64,000 bases of DNA from Quercus robur (taxonomy: Eukaryota > Streptophyta > Magnoliopsida > Fagales > Fagaceae), in the NCBI RefSeq assembly GCF_932294415.1, contig NC_065536.1:17419974-17483973 (forward strand), in the 5' to 3' direction. Shown in pieces: positions 1-11,304 of this stretch. The position numbers and the translations under genes are program-made. Positions within the stretch are counted from its first letter, which is position 1. Each line of letters begins with the position of its first letter. A model generated the notes under the pieces. It saw only the letters and a list, made by a program, of their open reading frames with translations, did no database searches and was not told where the DNA came from.

Positions 1-235
1 TTATAAAATGATTCCATTCCATTCCTTCCAATGTCACTTCCAAACGGTGTTACTTACTTTTCATTCCATTCCATTCCTTTCCATTCATTTATTTTATAAC
101 ATCCAAACAAGATTTTTAAATTCCATTCCTTTCCCTACTAAATCCATTCCATTCCATTCTATTCCATTCCATTCTTTTAATGATCATTCCATTCCATTCC
201 ATTCCATTCCTTTATAAACTCCCAAACGGAATGTT
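1..235 (-). repeat. GGAAT-rich dispersed element, copy 1
   Basis: Many ATTCC/CCATTCC words make up this stretch. Its reverse complement follows the same order as the sequence at 46564-46960: a TTTGGAAGT-like start, GGAATGG runs, a TGATCATTAAA block, then a TTTGGATGTTATAAAATAAA block. The two are therefore copies of one dispersed element in opposite orientations, not a simple satellite. Inside, a phrase of the type TTTGGa(a/t)GT...ATAA...GGAATGG recurs about three times, so the element itself looks built from diverged monomers. It may continue left of the window. No coding potential; the short open frame here is low-complexity. Confidence 0.7.
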
Positions 236-437
236 AGAGTGGTGAAATAGAAAATTTTTGAAACTTAGGTAATGGAGTATAAACTATGCTAAGAATTAAA
301 AAGTTTTCTAATATTTTGGTAATAGAATTTTATATAAAATAAACACTTTTAATAAATAATAGTGAGCGGCATGATGTATTTTTTTTTTTTTAAAAAGAGC
401 TACATTGCAAAATCCTATTATACAAGGTGTAATAAAT

Positions 438-833
438 GAACAAAGTTTCTTTTCAAACTAGTTTGGTGAGAAACTCTTCAAACTTCTCATATATCTCTTT
501 TTTAGGTGTGAATTTTGGAAATTTAACTGTTGAATTTCATGTTCCTTATGTTCTTAACATGCATATCAAATTTCATTCAAATCGGATGTTATTTACTATT
601 CAATTAATAAACTTATTTTCTATACACAATTTTAGATCACAAAAACTTAAAATTTTAACATTTGTTTATGACATAACAATTGATCTTTGATATTCTTGAA
701 ATTTTGCAAGCATGAAAGATATAATAAGAAATGCAATCCAACAACTAGAATTTCAAAATTCACACTCAATATAAAAACATATGAGAAGTTTGAAGGGTTT
801 CTCTACCAACTAGTTTGGAGAGAAACTTTGTTC
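438..833. mobile_element. Mutator-like MITE with perfect 9-bp target duplication
   Basis: The ends are long imperfect inverted repeats: the left begins GAACAAAGTTTC and the right ends with the complement, CTTTGTTC. Similarity extends over about 70 bases (AAACTAGTTTGG, then CTTCAAACTTCTCATAT on both arms). Immediately outside lies GTAATAAAT on both sides (429-437 and 834-842). A 9-bp duplication with long terminal inverted repeats is the hallmark of Mutator-like elements. At 396 bp and without a credible coding frame this is a non-autonomous MITE. The perfect duplication suggests a fairly recent insertion. Confidence 0.85.
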
Positions 834-1093
834 GTAATAAATCATATACATTGAGTCACTTATAGCAACTACGATTTTAAAACCCAAATTTTAGTATATG
901 ATATAATATGATTTGGCATAAAAATAAATTGAACAAAAGTATAGTTATATCTAGAATAAATAAAAATTCAAAAAATTGTACATAATAAAGTAGTCAATAC
1001 TTTATTAGAAGTTGTTTGGATTTGATCAGGGGAATGATATATTTTGATATTAGTTAATACCAGTGTATCGTTTTGAGATTTTGAAATTATTGT

Positions 1094-1824
1094 TGTGGGG
1101 GTAAAATTCGCCAGTCAACGTTGGGCCATCGTACTTGTACTAAGCCCAACCACAATAAGAAGCGAAGACACGGGCAGAGGACCCCCCAGCCCAATCATGT
1201 TGGGCCAGGCTTGCTTGGGGGCGTCCGAGGAGGAGTACCTCCTCGGACGCACCAAATGGGAGTCCGATTCGCACCCTTTACATGGTGAAAGGTCATCCAA
1301 AATCAAGGAAGAATGCAGGACGTTCGGGGGGAGGCAACCACAACTGCCGCATTAAATGCAAGGAAGCTACTTTTCCAGCCGCATTAATGTGGAAAGGACA
1401 GGAGAACAGAATTATCTTGGCCAGTGCAACTCACAGAAAAGAAGGAGGATGTCCTATGAGACAGGCACTCGAGTAGAGGCCCAGATAATTAACAAGTGTA
1501 GGGTCATTATCGTAGGAAGGATGCTATATAAGAGAAGAAAATCCCCATGGCCGGGGGATCGAGAAAGGGAGGAAGAAAAAGAGAGGGAGAGAGAAAAGGA
1601 GTTGGAGGAACAAAGCATAAGATACAGCCCCGCGGACTGTTATCCCAGGAAGCTTAAAGGAATATCCCCACGTCCATACGGTTGCATAGCTTGCTGATAA
1701 CTACGTTCACTCTGTCAAGACCTAGTTCTGTAACCTACGCTCTACAAATTCATTGTGGAGGGACTATTGGGCCAGAATCGCCTACCTATTGGGCCTGAGC
1801 CCCAACCCCCCCCCCCCCCCTACA
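1094..1824 (+). mobile_element. Solo LTR of an LTR retrotransposon
   Basis: A 731-bp segment starts TGTGGGGG and ends ...CCCTACA, so it has the TG...CA ends of an LTR, and it is flanked by the same 5 bases ATTGT on both sides (1089-1093 and 1825-1829). It is much more GC-rich than its surroundings. It contains a TATA-like CTATATAAG near 1530, a purine-rich stretch near 1560-1610 and a C-run just before the end. No internal retroviral-type sequence adjoins, so this is a solo LTR left by recombination. Family is probably Ty3/gypsy by style, but this is not certain. The intact 5-bp repeat suggests moderate to young age. Confidence 0.85.
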
Positions 1825-1849
1825 ATTGTTATTTGTGTGTATTGGTATG

Positions 1850-2228
1850 TATGAACACATTTTTCTTTATATGTTTATAAAAGTAGGATTTATATATTTA
1901 TAAACCCAATTCTTTCTTCTTACGGTTATAAGCCAAAATATTAGCCTATGTACATTAACACAATGTATTAGCTCAAATAATATATTTTATAACTTTTAAA
2001 AGTTATTTTTCTCATAACCCCTGAAATACCATAAAAATCCTCGATACAATCTGTTCAAGCCGTTATAGACTATTATTTTATATGGTATGTTTTAGGAGGG
2101 TATCGATACTAGTTTAGTAGTTAATATAGTACGTATCAACCAATACTAGTATAATATAGAGCACTTTGGTACATAAGCCAGCTAAACGTATAAGGAGAAT
2201 AAAACTATACCAAACATACTTTGAATAA
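1850..2228. other. AT-rich intergenic DNA, nothing recognised
   Basis: AT-rich sequence between the solo LTR and the next inverted-repeat element. No long frame, no RNA gene and no clear repeat ends were seen. Confidence 0.4.
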
Positions 2229-2600
2229 AATTTATTAGACAAATGGACAAAACGTAAATAATGTATGATCCTCTAAGTTTCAACTTTTGTCATTTCAGTT
2301 CTCAAACTTTCAATTTTTGTTAATTCAATATTTTGTTACTTCTCAGTTAAATGGTGCCGTTAAGTAAGCCAAAATAGCACCGTTTAGGCTCTATTTTTTT
2401 TTTCATTTTAAATTTTGTAATTAAAAAAAATCAAAAACTGTTATTAAAAAAAAAATAATTAAGGGGAATGATGTCGCTCCCCTTCCCTTGAAAACAAAAA
2501 TTGAAAGTTAGAGGACAGAAATGAAAAAACTGAAATTTTGAGGACTAAAATGACAAAAGTTGAAACATAAAGGATCGGTTTTGGATTTTTGCCTAAATTT
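2229..2600. mobile_element. Non-autonomous inverted-repeat element, probably Mutator-like
   Basis: The left arm reads GTTTCAACTTTTGTCATTT...CTCAAACTTTCAATTTTTGTT. The right arm (about 2495-2575) holds its complement, ACAAAAATTGAAAGTT...AAATGACAAAAGTTGAAAC, with GGATC near the outer edge of both. The centre carries poly-T/A tracts and a GGGGAATG...CTCCCC palindrome around 2462-2485. Long arms and no coding region fit a MULE-type MITE. The exact ends and the target duplication could not be fixed. Confidence 0.6.
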
Positions 2601-3109
2601 AATTATTATATATATTTTTAGGTAAGGTTTGGTAATACTGCTGGCATAATAGATTCTAAATAGTGCATTATGTGTCCCTTTGTTTTTATTATAGGAAGTA
2701 AAGTTCTAGTTATAGAACTTTGGTTGTAGTACCCATTTGGCATTGTTGTGAAAAACAGAACTTTAATAGCAGAGTTTTAGTAGTGGAGATTTTGCAATAT
2801 ATAAGTTTAACTGAAAAGTTCTTTAGGGTTTTAAGAGTATTTGACAAATTATAGATCATTTTCCTCAACCACCTCTGTGTCCTTGGCCTCTTTGACTACT
2901 TTCAAGTCACCATTTTTCATTCAAGGTTAGTTTAGATTGTAGAACCTACTCCAAAAGCTATACTTCTTCTTGTTAAGCCTTTATTTATAGGCTTGTAAAG
3001 ACCTTATGAGTTAGTCAATGGTCATCGACTTTAAATTATTTTACTTTTCAATTGCCAAAATGATATAGTCAGAGTTTGAAACTAAGGACTAGAGGATTTT
3101 TTTTTTTTT
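2601..3109. other. Intergenic DNA without recognisable gene
   Basis: AT-rich sequence. The part at about 2860-2960 could be an extension of the neighbouring copia-type relic on the minus strand, but no motif settles this. Confidence 0.3.
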
Positions 3110-3620
3110 GGGCCAAAGAGGCAACATCCAAAATTTTACCATGTCTTTTTAATTGATTTACAATAGTCAATACAATTGAAAAATTAATTGAAACTAATTA
3201 AACTGTTTCATGTGTAAGGTTTTAAACCTGTCTCTCAATGTTTGAAAATGAACTTTCTTCACCTTGTCAACCATGTTTGGAGAGTTTTGAAGAATATCTA
3301 ATGCTTGATTGAATGAAGTTGCATTTGAAATTTTCTTGAATATGGTTTCATCCAAACCTTGATAGATCAATGTAGAGCTTGTTGATCTTTCTTTCGAACA
3401 GTTTGCAAGGCTTCCTTTTGATTTGGAATCACAGATGCTTCATCTTATGACTCCATGTTATCTTTAATTCTTTACCCATGTCTCTCATGCATCATGGAAT
3501 CCAATTAAGGCCATCATTTGGATAATTAATTATCAAAATTTTCTGAAGTTGGGAAAACTGAAATGACATCATCCTGTTGGCAAGTACCATTCTCACCATG
3601 AACCAATTTATTGGAAGTTG
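3110..3620 (-). mobile_element. Ty1/copia gag-region fossil
   Basis: Read on the minus strand, stretches resemble the copia gag (UBN2) region. A phrase close to QKEALQTVRKKDQQAL is followed by one close to QGLDETIFKKISNATSFNQ and then ALDILQNSP.MVDKVKKV. No LTRs, protease, integrase or reverse transcriptase are seen nearby, so this is an isolated fragment. It is broken and looks old. Confidence 0.65.
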
Positions 3621-5720
3621 ATGGACCTTCACACACTCGCACACCCCTTACAATGGAATAGACTCACTCTCAAAGCACACCGAGAAAGACAGAATGGAAC
3701 GGGAAGAAGAAAAGAACTCTTCTTCTGTTCTTATATCTCTTCTTCACATTTGGTTTGCAATTAATGGAGAAAACTCAGAAAAGCATGAATATATACTACA
3801 ACATGCTACCTTTACTTCCACAATATTAAATTACATAACTTTAAAAATTTACTTCTCCATTCGAATTTTTTTTTTAATTATTTGATAAATGAAATAAAGT
3901 TTCAGAAAATAAATTAAGTTGTTCATAAAAAATTAATTAATTAAGTTTAACTCGTAACACACTGCAAACATTTCATTAACAAGTTCTTATCCTCTCAGTA
4001 AACCAGCACAGCGAAATGGACATATAAAGATATCACTCAAAAGTCATGTTTTCCGCATCACGCCTAATGAAATCAAAGAGTGCAGTAGATAAATAACGCT
4101 CTCCAAAGCTGCGGAAAATCACCTGCATAAGCATAGCACACAAAATCAAAAGGAAATATTTGAATAATTGGGTTCAACGTATATATATATGTGTGTGTGT
4201 TGACAAGAATATTTTTCATACTTTGAATTAGGTTAGTAAAGTGTGGTGATAGTTACACACTGTATGTAAGGGACACACAATGCCATGATAGCTGAAATCG
4301 TGTTGACATTGGGTTTATTAAACATGGGTTTATTAAACATGTTAAATTCTTTTGATTATTTTAGTTATCAAACTTAAAATATTTGTGATAAATTACTGAT
4401 TATCTCTAAAACTTAAATCATTAGGATATAATAAATTTAATCATTTAAATTACCTTTATTAAGTAGGGCCAACCTGTGAGAATTTTTTTTAAATGGGAGG
4501 TAAGGAGGAGATAGGATTTGAGCTCAAGACATCATATTAGGATGCTATGAAAAATTACTGATTGTCCAAAAAAAATTAATTAAGCATTTAATCTAACAAC
4601 TTGGAAGCCATATTGTTAGTTCAAATAATCCTTATAAATAAATAAAATGAACACAAAGGAACATGGAGAAAACTAGATAATTAAACCAAAAAATAACCCG
4701 TTAAATTACAACAAATTGTCCAATATGATATATGATTATGGCCAAGCAAGCTGCAGCTATACGCAAAAGTATTCTACAACATTCTTCATCTCCTGGTTTT
4801 GAATGATAATTGAAGAAGAATGGATCCTAGAATGTGCAGTCTGGACTCAATAAGGCATACAAAAGGAGTCATCTAAAACCTATTTAAAGGGATTTCTGAT
4901 GAGAAGCTTGTATTAAGATAACCTAATTAAGCTGACTATCATAATAAAAAAAACATGCAACAGAGATTCTATACTAATTTGAAGAAGGAAATAAGACTTA
5001 CAACAATGAGTTTTCCATCATTTTCAGGCCTCTTTCCCACCTTCATTGCAGCAGCTGCTGCAGCACCAGATGAAATCCCCACCTGGAATAAACATGCTCC
5101 CACATTGAATAGAGTTGGAAAACCAAAAAGACCAGCAAGTAGCAACAAAAGAACTGTAGAAATTGAGTGAAACCAAAAAAAAAAAAAAAAAAGAAGTGTA
5201 ACAAATTTCTCTAGCTAGAACCTTTACACATTATCTAATTAAGATAATTCCATACCAGCAAACCTTCTTTCAGGAAAAGCAGCTTGGCAGTTTCAATAGC
5301 TTCCTCACTTGATACCTGAAAAAAGTTACTAATAACATCACAAGTCATTGAAAGGAAATACATGCCTGTAGTATCAGATAACAGAAATCAGAAATGCTTC
5401 CATGGAAACGAAATAGCTGGAAGTTGTAATGCTTTTGACAAGTTTTGCACCCGAACGAAACATCAGTATTAATCTCTTCTTTTCTAAAATATACTTACTA
5501 AAGTAGCCAGAGAGGACCATTTTTTTCAGAAAGAAAATGTTCATATTATATGTATATATATAAAACAGCTATCAAGATAGCCTATAAAATCGGCTTTGAA
5601 CTTGAATCAAACATGAGTGTCATCTTTTAATTTTCTAAAAAAACAAAAAGAAAATAGCCAGCAAGGAGTAATTTTCCAAAAAGAATTAGATTTGCTTATT
5701 ATATTGAAACCGGACCTATT

Positions 5721-5724
<4 letters not shown>

Positions 5725-5752
<28 letters not shown>
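5725..5752. repeat. (TA)n microsatellite
   Basis: About 14 TA units in an intron of the cysteine synthase pseudogene. Confidence 0.9.
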
Positions 5753-5756
<4 letters not shown>

Positions 5757-5800
5757 CTAAAAGCTTAAGCATAAAATTTATCGTCACATTAACATAGTAG

Positions 5801-5935
5801 TTTGGTCTATTTCAGTCCATTTTGGTTCACTTAGGTCCATTTCAGTTCATTTTGGTCTACATAGGTCTATTTGGTCCATTTTGGTCTATATCGGTCCACT
5901 TTTATTCATTTCCAGTCCATTTGGTCCACTTCAAT
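5801..5935. repeat. TTTGGTCCA-type minisatellite
   Basis: About ten imperfect repeats of a 10-13-base phrase of the form TTTGGTCCAT or TTCAGTCCATT (GGTCTATTTCAGTCC, GGTCCATTTCAG, GGTCTATTTGGTCC and so on). It lies inside the pseudogene, where the exon for the PHKIQGIG segment should be, between 5316 and 6820. Confidence 0.75.
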
Positions 5936-8300
5936 AATGCTTTAGGATGAGAGGTTTGTGTAAAAAGATGAGCTACTTCATTAACAATTATTTTAACTTT
6001 TCAGCATAATGTTGGTAAGTTCTTGATAAAATTACAATTTTTATGTTATTAAAATTTTGTATTTTTTTTTTCTAATAATAGTTTTGTTCACAGTTCTGTT
6101 AGATGATTATCATTCTCTATTATCTACTGGAAAGGTTCTGAAACATGTATTGGACTTAGTCATATTGCCTAGAGGAAGCCAATGCAAAATAGGCCAATTA
6201 ATAAACATTGAAGCCACAAGGTGTTAAAGGAGGGAGTCATGGTCATGGTTTTTTTTTAAAGGAAAGAAAGCTTTCTAGTGTCACCTAAAAGGCTAAAAAC
6301 AAACTAAAGCCAAAAAGAAATATGATCCCTACGAAATTCTAAAGAAAATCAATGACAATGTGAATATGGTCAATCTTCTTGATGACATGACAATTTGAAA
6401 GACATTTATTATGGTTGATTGGTACAAATACTACCCACTAATGAGCCACTCCATCTAGATATTAACTCAGGAGCAAGTTCTTCACAAGTTGAGAGGACTA
6501 ATGTAGACAAAGTGTCCCTAGAATTTCTTGATAAGTTGGATAATTAGGAATCAGGGCAAATGGGGTGTATTTCAAAGCAAAGTCATAGGAAATTTAAGGC
6601 TATTTTTGTAATTTTATTTTTAGAGAAGTTTGTCAGAAACCAAGGAATCCTCTAAATATGTGTTGTTCCAGATTGGTTTATCATATACTAAAATCAACTT
6701 CTGGTGGATTCCATACTTCTTTTCTTCAATTTTCAAGGCTTTTCTTAAGCTAGAACAATATCTAGCCTTACTATATGTTTCTGTTTTATGTTACATATAG
6801 ATCAACATTTTGAGACAAGGTCTTCCATTTTCCATTCAAGACTGCACTTTCAACCGGTTCTACCCCATACACCTACATTTATACAGGATAAAATGGACCA
6901 TTAATATAAAGTATAAACTAATCAATCTCTCTCTCTCTCTAAGAAACAAGCACACACACAGATAGACCTTAATCTCTGGGTTCTTCTCCTTGAGGAAATT
7001 CCCTGCAACAGTTATTGTACCCCCAGTCCCTATCCTTGCAGCAAAAAAATCAACTTTCCCTTCTGAATCTCTCCATATCTCTGGGCCAGTAGTTTCATAA
7101 TGGATCTGAACCAAGAATGACAGAATGATTTGTTAATGGTGTCAATCATCTATCATATCAAAATATAGCAGATGCAAACAATACCCTTGGATTGGCAGGA
7201 TTTGCAAATTGTTTAAACCAATAACTATTAGGGATTTTGCTTAAGAGCTCATCAGCCTTCTGAAGAACACCATCAAGGCCCTTGGCAGGATCTGTAAGGT
7301 ACAACTCGGCTCCAAAAGCTAGAGACAGTTCTCCTCTCAAGGCTATTTGAAGCTGGCATGATAAGTAATAGTTTGTAACCCTTTACGGCTGCAATGAAAG
7401 CCAAAACAATGCCAGTATTGCCACTTGTCACCTCCATGAGAATAGTCTTTTGCCATTATTCAAACGTGTCCAGAATCAATGAAAAATATGTTAGTTCAAT
7501 AATTTGTACTACATACATAGCAATATCTCATATAGAATTAAAATGAGTATTAAAGAGAAACTAAAAAAACAAAGAATTAAAAGTAGAAGTGAAAAACCCT
7601 GTAATATGAGCATTATAAAACTGTGAAACAATTCCCTGAGATGTCCAAGTCTCACTTTAAGTCATAATGAGGTTAAATATCAGCATAGTGTGCAATAAAA
7701 TCAGTAACAAATGCCTAATGGAAAGCCATGCAGGTGCCATCATAGCAATTATAGGGATATAGTTTATATGTTTTCAATTCTTATTATCAACCAACCACGA
7801 GATATTAGAGTTTTCATTACCAACCTTCCCTGGTGTAATCAAACCCTTATCCTCTGCATCTTTTATCATACTATATCCAATCCTACATGCCAAGAGTTCA
7901 AATCACATACATGTCTGAACTAAATATTGTCAAAGAAATACAATAGCTTCTAAATCACTCTATATGAATCAAAATACAATTGAACAAAATGTTAAATAAA
8001 GAGTTGAATGCCTGTCTTTAACACTGGAACATGGTTGCATCATCTCAAGCTTGGCAGCAATACGGGCTACACAACCATCCACAACATTGTTGAGATATAC
8101 CATTGGGGTATTGCCTATCAACTGCACAAGCCAAAAATTACCATTAGCAAAATGGAATATGAGAGCAAAAGCGTTCATAATACAAAATAATGAAAACAAA
8201 AGCAATATTAAAGCATTGATTCTATTGAAAAAAAGAATACTTCTGTAACATCTTTCTTGATTGCACTCTTGTCTTCCATCTTATCTTCTTAAAAACACTG

Positions 8301-8944
8301 CAAAATGATAAAGAAAAATGAGTGTGACGAAACTTCAAAGAAGTAGACTGTAGTTGCATATAAAGAACAAAAAAAATGTAATGGGCAAATTTGCACAATC
8401 ATGGAAAATAATATTGTTCCATTTTGTTTTTCACTGAGCCAATTCCTTTTTTTCAATTAGTAAAAAAACTGCAAAACAAATCAAAACTTTTGACCATTAC
8501 AAAATTTTAGCATGATGTGAATTATATCAATACGTACAAGGTTTTATTTGAAGACCTTCCTATGATCTCATACACACTCAATTTGCTTTGTTATATTTTG
8601 GATAATTTATAGTGTGATCATTTTTTTTGTACTGCTGAACCAGTGGGAATGATCAATGCAATGAAGTGCGCACTCAATACACGCTCAATTTGCTTGTTAT
8701 ATTTTGGATAATTTATAGTCTGATCATTTTTTTGTAAAAAAAAAAAGAAAAAAAAAGTGTGTGTGATAATGTTATTTTGAGATTCGGCAGGACAAAACAA
8801 TGTTGTTTTGTGAAGTTTAAATAGATTAAGCCAATTGTTTTTGTATTTTTAGTAATGTTGTGATTGCATTTTTTTGGGGGTAAATTGTGACACTTGGTTA
8901 TGTTTTAGAGAGTGACAGTGCTTTTATGTTGGCCTCAGATTGGT
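8301..8944. other. Intergenic region upstream of the cysteine synthase pseudogene
   Basis: AT-rich sequence. A phrase of about 50 bases (TTTGCTTTGTTATATTTTGGATAATTTATAGT...) occurs twice, near 8580 and 8690, giving a short direct duplication. No gene was seen. Confidence 0.45.
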
Positions 8945-9462
8945 TTTTTATTTTTATTTTTTAGAAGAATGATGTAGATTCCATTAAGCCAAATTGGCTA
9001 GGATTACAGCATTGAAGTGTGAGTTGAGCAAGGTTATGAGTTACAGAATTACCTTCATAGCATGTGTGAGAGAAGCTAATATTATTGAAGGTCTTTGCAA
9101 TTGACTTTACTTCAAAAATCAAATTTCAGTAGGTGGCTAGAGAACTATTTCAAAGAGTTGATGATGATCTTTGAGTCACCTTCAAGAACAACTGAGAAAA
9201 AACCAATTTTGAAATCAAAGTCGAGGGCCCTCACAACTGCTGGTGCTTCAACTTCTGCAACAGTGTTAGGGAAGGCCAAATTAAGTGTTGTCGTTCGTGA
9301 TTCCTCACTAGATGAAGGTGAAGATGATAATAATGCATACAAGAGTGTGTTTTTGAGGGTTTGTACCCAGAACATGTGAAGGGTTGACACGTGGGCATTT
9401 TTGGGTCTCACTGCCAACAAATGATTCAATGTGGTTTTGATCTTGAAGTTGAAGAGATGCAA
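8945..9462 (-). mobile_element. LINE 3' fragment: RNase H domain remnant
   Basis: On the minus strand a 105-codon frame (9462-9145) ends with A.VVRALDFDFKIGFF followed by VVLEGDSKIIINSLK. This is the E.D.K...I region of the RNase H domain (RVT_3) at the 3' end of plant L1-type LINEs. Beyond the stop, diverged similarity continues to an A-rich tail on the minus strand (a T-rich run near 8946-8962). Only the last part of ORF2 remains. It is a 5'-truncated, old copy. Confidence 0.6.
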
Positions 9463-10390
9463 AGGTGGTGTTGATTGAGTCCAACCTTGATATTGAAAAT
9501 TTGAAATGTGGGTCTAAGTTAAGTTTAATGCGTGGCCTATAAGTCAGAGTTTCTCTGTGGATTTCGACTTTCGAATTTCAATTCGAGTGATTGTTTTTTT
9601 GTTGTAGTACTAGTGGGTAGTGCGTACCTATCTTGCATTGCATATGCCAAGTTTTCTTTTCTACTGAAAAGACTCATTTCTGTTAAGCCAATTGTAATTC
9701 ACATCCACCACCTAAAGTGTCATGAATTGATTACAATTTCAGAATTCTCCTAGCTAGTGTTCACTTTTTTTTTTTTTTTTTTTTTTTTTTTTATTTATGA
9801 ATTTCACATTTGTTTAGAAACTTGATGTGCCTATCAGCCTATGGTTTAGTTATTTTATAGGAGTGTATTTAACTTATTTTTATGTCGAATTTTCTAAATC
9901 TTCACTTTTTCTTTTTGAATTACAAATGTATTTTTGTCTGTTTAAATAAATAAATAAAGAGTTAATCCTAATTTATTCTATATAAAAAAGAGTATTAATG
10001 TCAATAAGGAATCACCAATTGCATAAACATTTGACAACCAAACTAAAAAAGAAATACAAGATACTTTCTCCATTGTCAGATAAAGACAAAGAATAGGGAG
10101 AGAGAATCGTCAACCCAAAATCAACGTTAAAAAATTAATGAAAAAATAATGTTGATGTGTAAATAGTGAAGGCTCCCAAGCATAAGAGATGAACCAAATG
10201 GCAAAACTCCTTTGATTTATATATATTATTATAGATTCTGAATAACTTGTTACAATTTTCTGGATTCGTTTGCATATTCCGAAAGTGTTATTTTAAAAAA
10301 TACTCTAAAAAAATAAATGTAAATAAAAGCATCACATGATCAACCCATTATCAATACTATAAAAAAAAATATAACACTTTTATCAATCTG
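9463..10390. other. AT-rich intergenic DNA with a long T-tract
   Basis: No gene was recognised. A T-run of about 25 bases at 9768-9792 could be the poly(A) tail of an unrecognised minus-strand retroelement, but nothing in the flank supports that. Confidence 0.35.
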
Positions 10391-10419
10391 ATGCTTTTTA
10401 AAAAGGATATGTGTGAAGG

Positions 10420-10715
10420 TAGTAGTTAAGGTTGAGTTTTTTTATTTTATATTGTAATCAAATTTTTTTTTAATGTAATCGCACATGAGTTAGTTAAAAA
10501 AGTATTTGTTTATTTGCTTTTGTTACTTCCTGATATAATGAGACCCAATAAATTCCTTATTAACGAAAGCAAGATGAAACCATTAACAAAAGTCATTTTA
10601 ACAGTCCAATTTACGAGTGTTAGAAGACAATGGTTAAAAGTTGAGTTTTTTGTTATACTCAATCAGTTTTTTTTAAGTAGAGTCACACATGAATTAATTA
10701 AAAAAGTATTTATAG
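10420..10715. repeat. Imperfect direct repeat, period about 205 bp
   Basis: A phrase GTTAAGGTTGAGTTTTTT...CACATGAGTTAGTTAAAAA followed by GTATTT (about 10425-10510) recurs diverged as GTTAAAAGTTGAGTTTTTT...CACATGAATTAATTAAAAA then GTATTT (about 10632-10713). The spacer contains neither a gene nor obvious terminal repeats. Confidence 0.55.
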
Positions 10716-10730
10716 TCCATTAGCTTGAGA

Positions 10731-11020
10731 AAACCTATTTTCAAGGACTTTCTAGACTTCAAAAGTTGTGCTCCTACAGATCACATTTGCTGAAATTTGA
10801 GGTGAAACACAATTCAAGATCCAAGAAGAAATCAAGTTGTTGCATCTAAACAAGCTTGTTGGAGGGCTGGTGTAGTTGCCATTGAAGCTGTAACAGTTCA
10901 ATCAATGAAACCAAGCTTACTTTTAGCACTCAATCCCATCTGCATTAATCTTGACCAAGTAGGGTAGTTTTCCCTAGGTAGAGGCTGACCAATCCAAATT
11001 GCTTCAAGCGTCTTTAAAAG
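10731..11020 (-). mobile_element. Second Ty1/copia gag fossil
   Basis: The minus strand carries phrases of the copia gag N-terminal region: a stretch like NYPTWSRLMQM, then LSAKSKLGFID, then TPALQQA, and further on similarity to the usual NNLVISWILNSVSPQISASV. No LTR or pol region is attached. It is a broken, old fragment about 210 bases upstream of the first U1 promoter. Confidence 0.65.
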
Positions 11021-11228
11021 AAAGAATACAAGAGATAATTGCTAGAGACTAGTTTCAAAATTAAGTGAAGATATTGATTCAGCAAGCAGAAGTGGAGCTT
11101 TGTATTTCACTCTTTAAACACCCCTATGATTTTTGACTATTTGAACCACGAATAATAGGACAACCAAGAGGTCCATTTTTTTGTTTCTTTAATATGTTTG
11201 TTTTGTTCAGTTTCACAGTTGTACTGGA

Positions 11229-11280
11229 AGTACCACATCGAATAGAAACAAGAGAGGAGAGTCCAATGCTTTGTATAAAA
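11229..11280 (+). promoter_or_regulatory. U1-A promoter: USE and TATA box
   Basis: AGTACCACATCG (11229-11240) is a one-base variant of the plant snRNA upstream sequence element RTCCCACATCG. TATAAAA (11274-11280) follows after 33 bases, and the RNA start is about 31 bases after the TATA start. That spacing is the one known for RNA polymerase II snRNA genes in plants; polymerase III genes such as U6 use about ten bases less. Confidence 0.85.
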
Positions 11281-11304
11281 GAGGCGGAAGGCATGCAGTA
11301 AAAC

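Larger units (their letters stand above)
4033..8279 (-). pseudogene. Cysteine synthase (O-acetylserine(thiol)lyase) pseudogene, intron-containing
   Basis: Nine of the ten exons found in the intact paralogue at 35.9-40.6 kb can be placed: 8241-8279, 8012-8121, 7825-7882, 7185-7446, 6968-7105, about 6820-6870, 5256-5315, 5002-5082 and 4033-4122. They encode the start [13 protein letters not shown], the PLP-lysine motif PCSSVKDR, the TSGNTG loop, [29 protein letters not shown] and the end [12 protein letters not shown]...MTFE. Defects: the exon for [18 protein letters not shown] is not found between 5316 and 6820; exon 4 is 262 nt instead of 264, shifting frame after LERRT; the donor after VKD reads AG|GCATTC instead of GT; exon 6 loses its donor and runs on as NGKWKT; GIGLAF is GIVLAF. 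A 5'-UTR acceptor (CAG at 8298-8300) is kept. This is a segmental, not a retro, duplicate and is very unlikely to make a working enzyme. Confidence 0.85.

Noticed and set aside
8-217. 69-codon open frame rich in SIPFHSIPFHS
   Set aside because: It is a translation of ATTCC repeats; the same DNA recurs as a dispersed element at 46.6 kb. No protein family signal.
1095-1697. Several overlapping frames of 60-113 codons in GC-rich DNA
   Set aside because: They lie inside the solo LTR on both strands. The higher GC content lowers stop frequency, so open frames are expected by chance.
5801-5935. Possible CRISPR-like or regulatory repeat cluster
   Set aside because: The repeats are short, imperfect and without unique spacers of constant length. 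This is an ordinary plant minisatellite.
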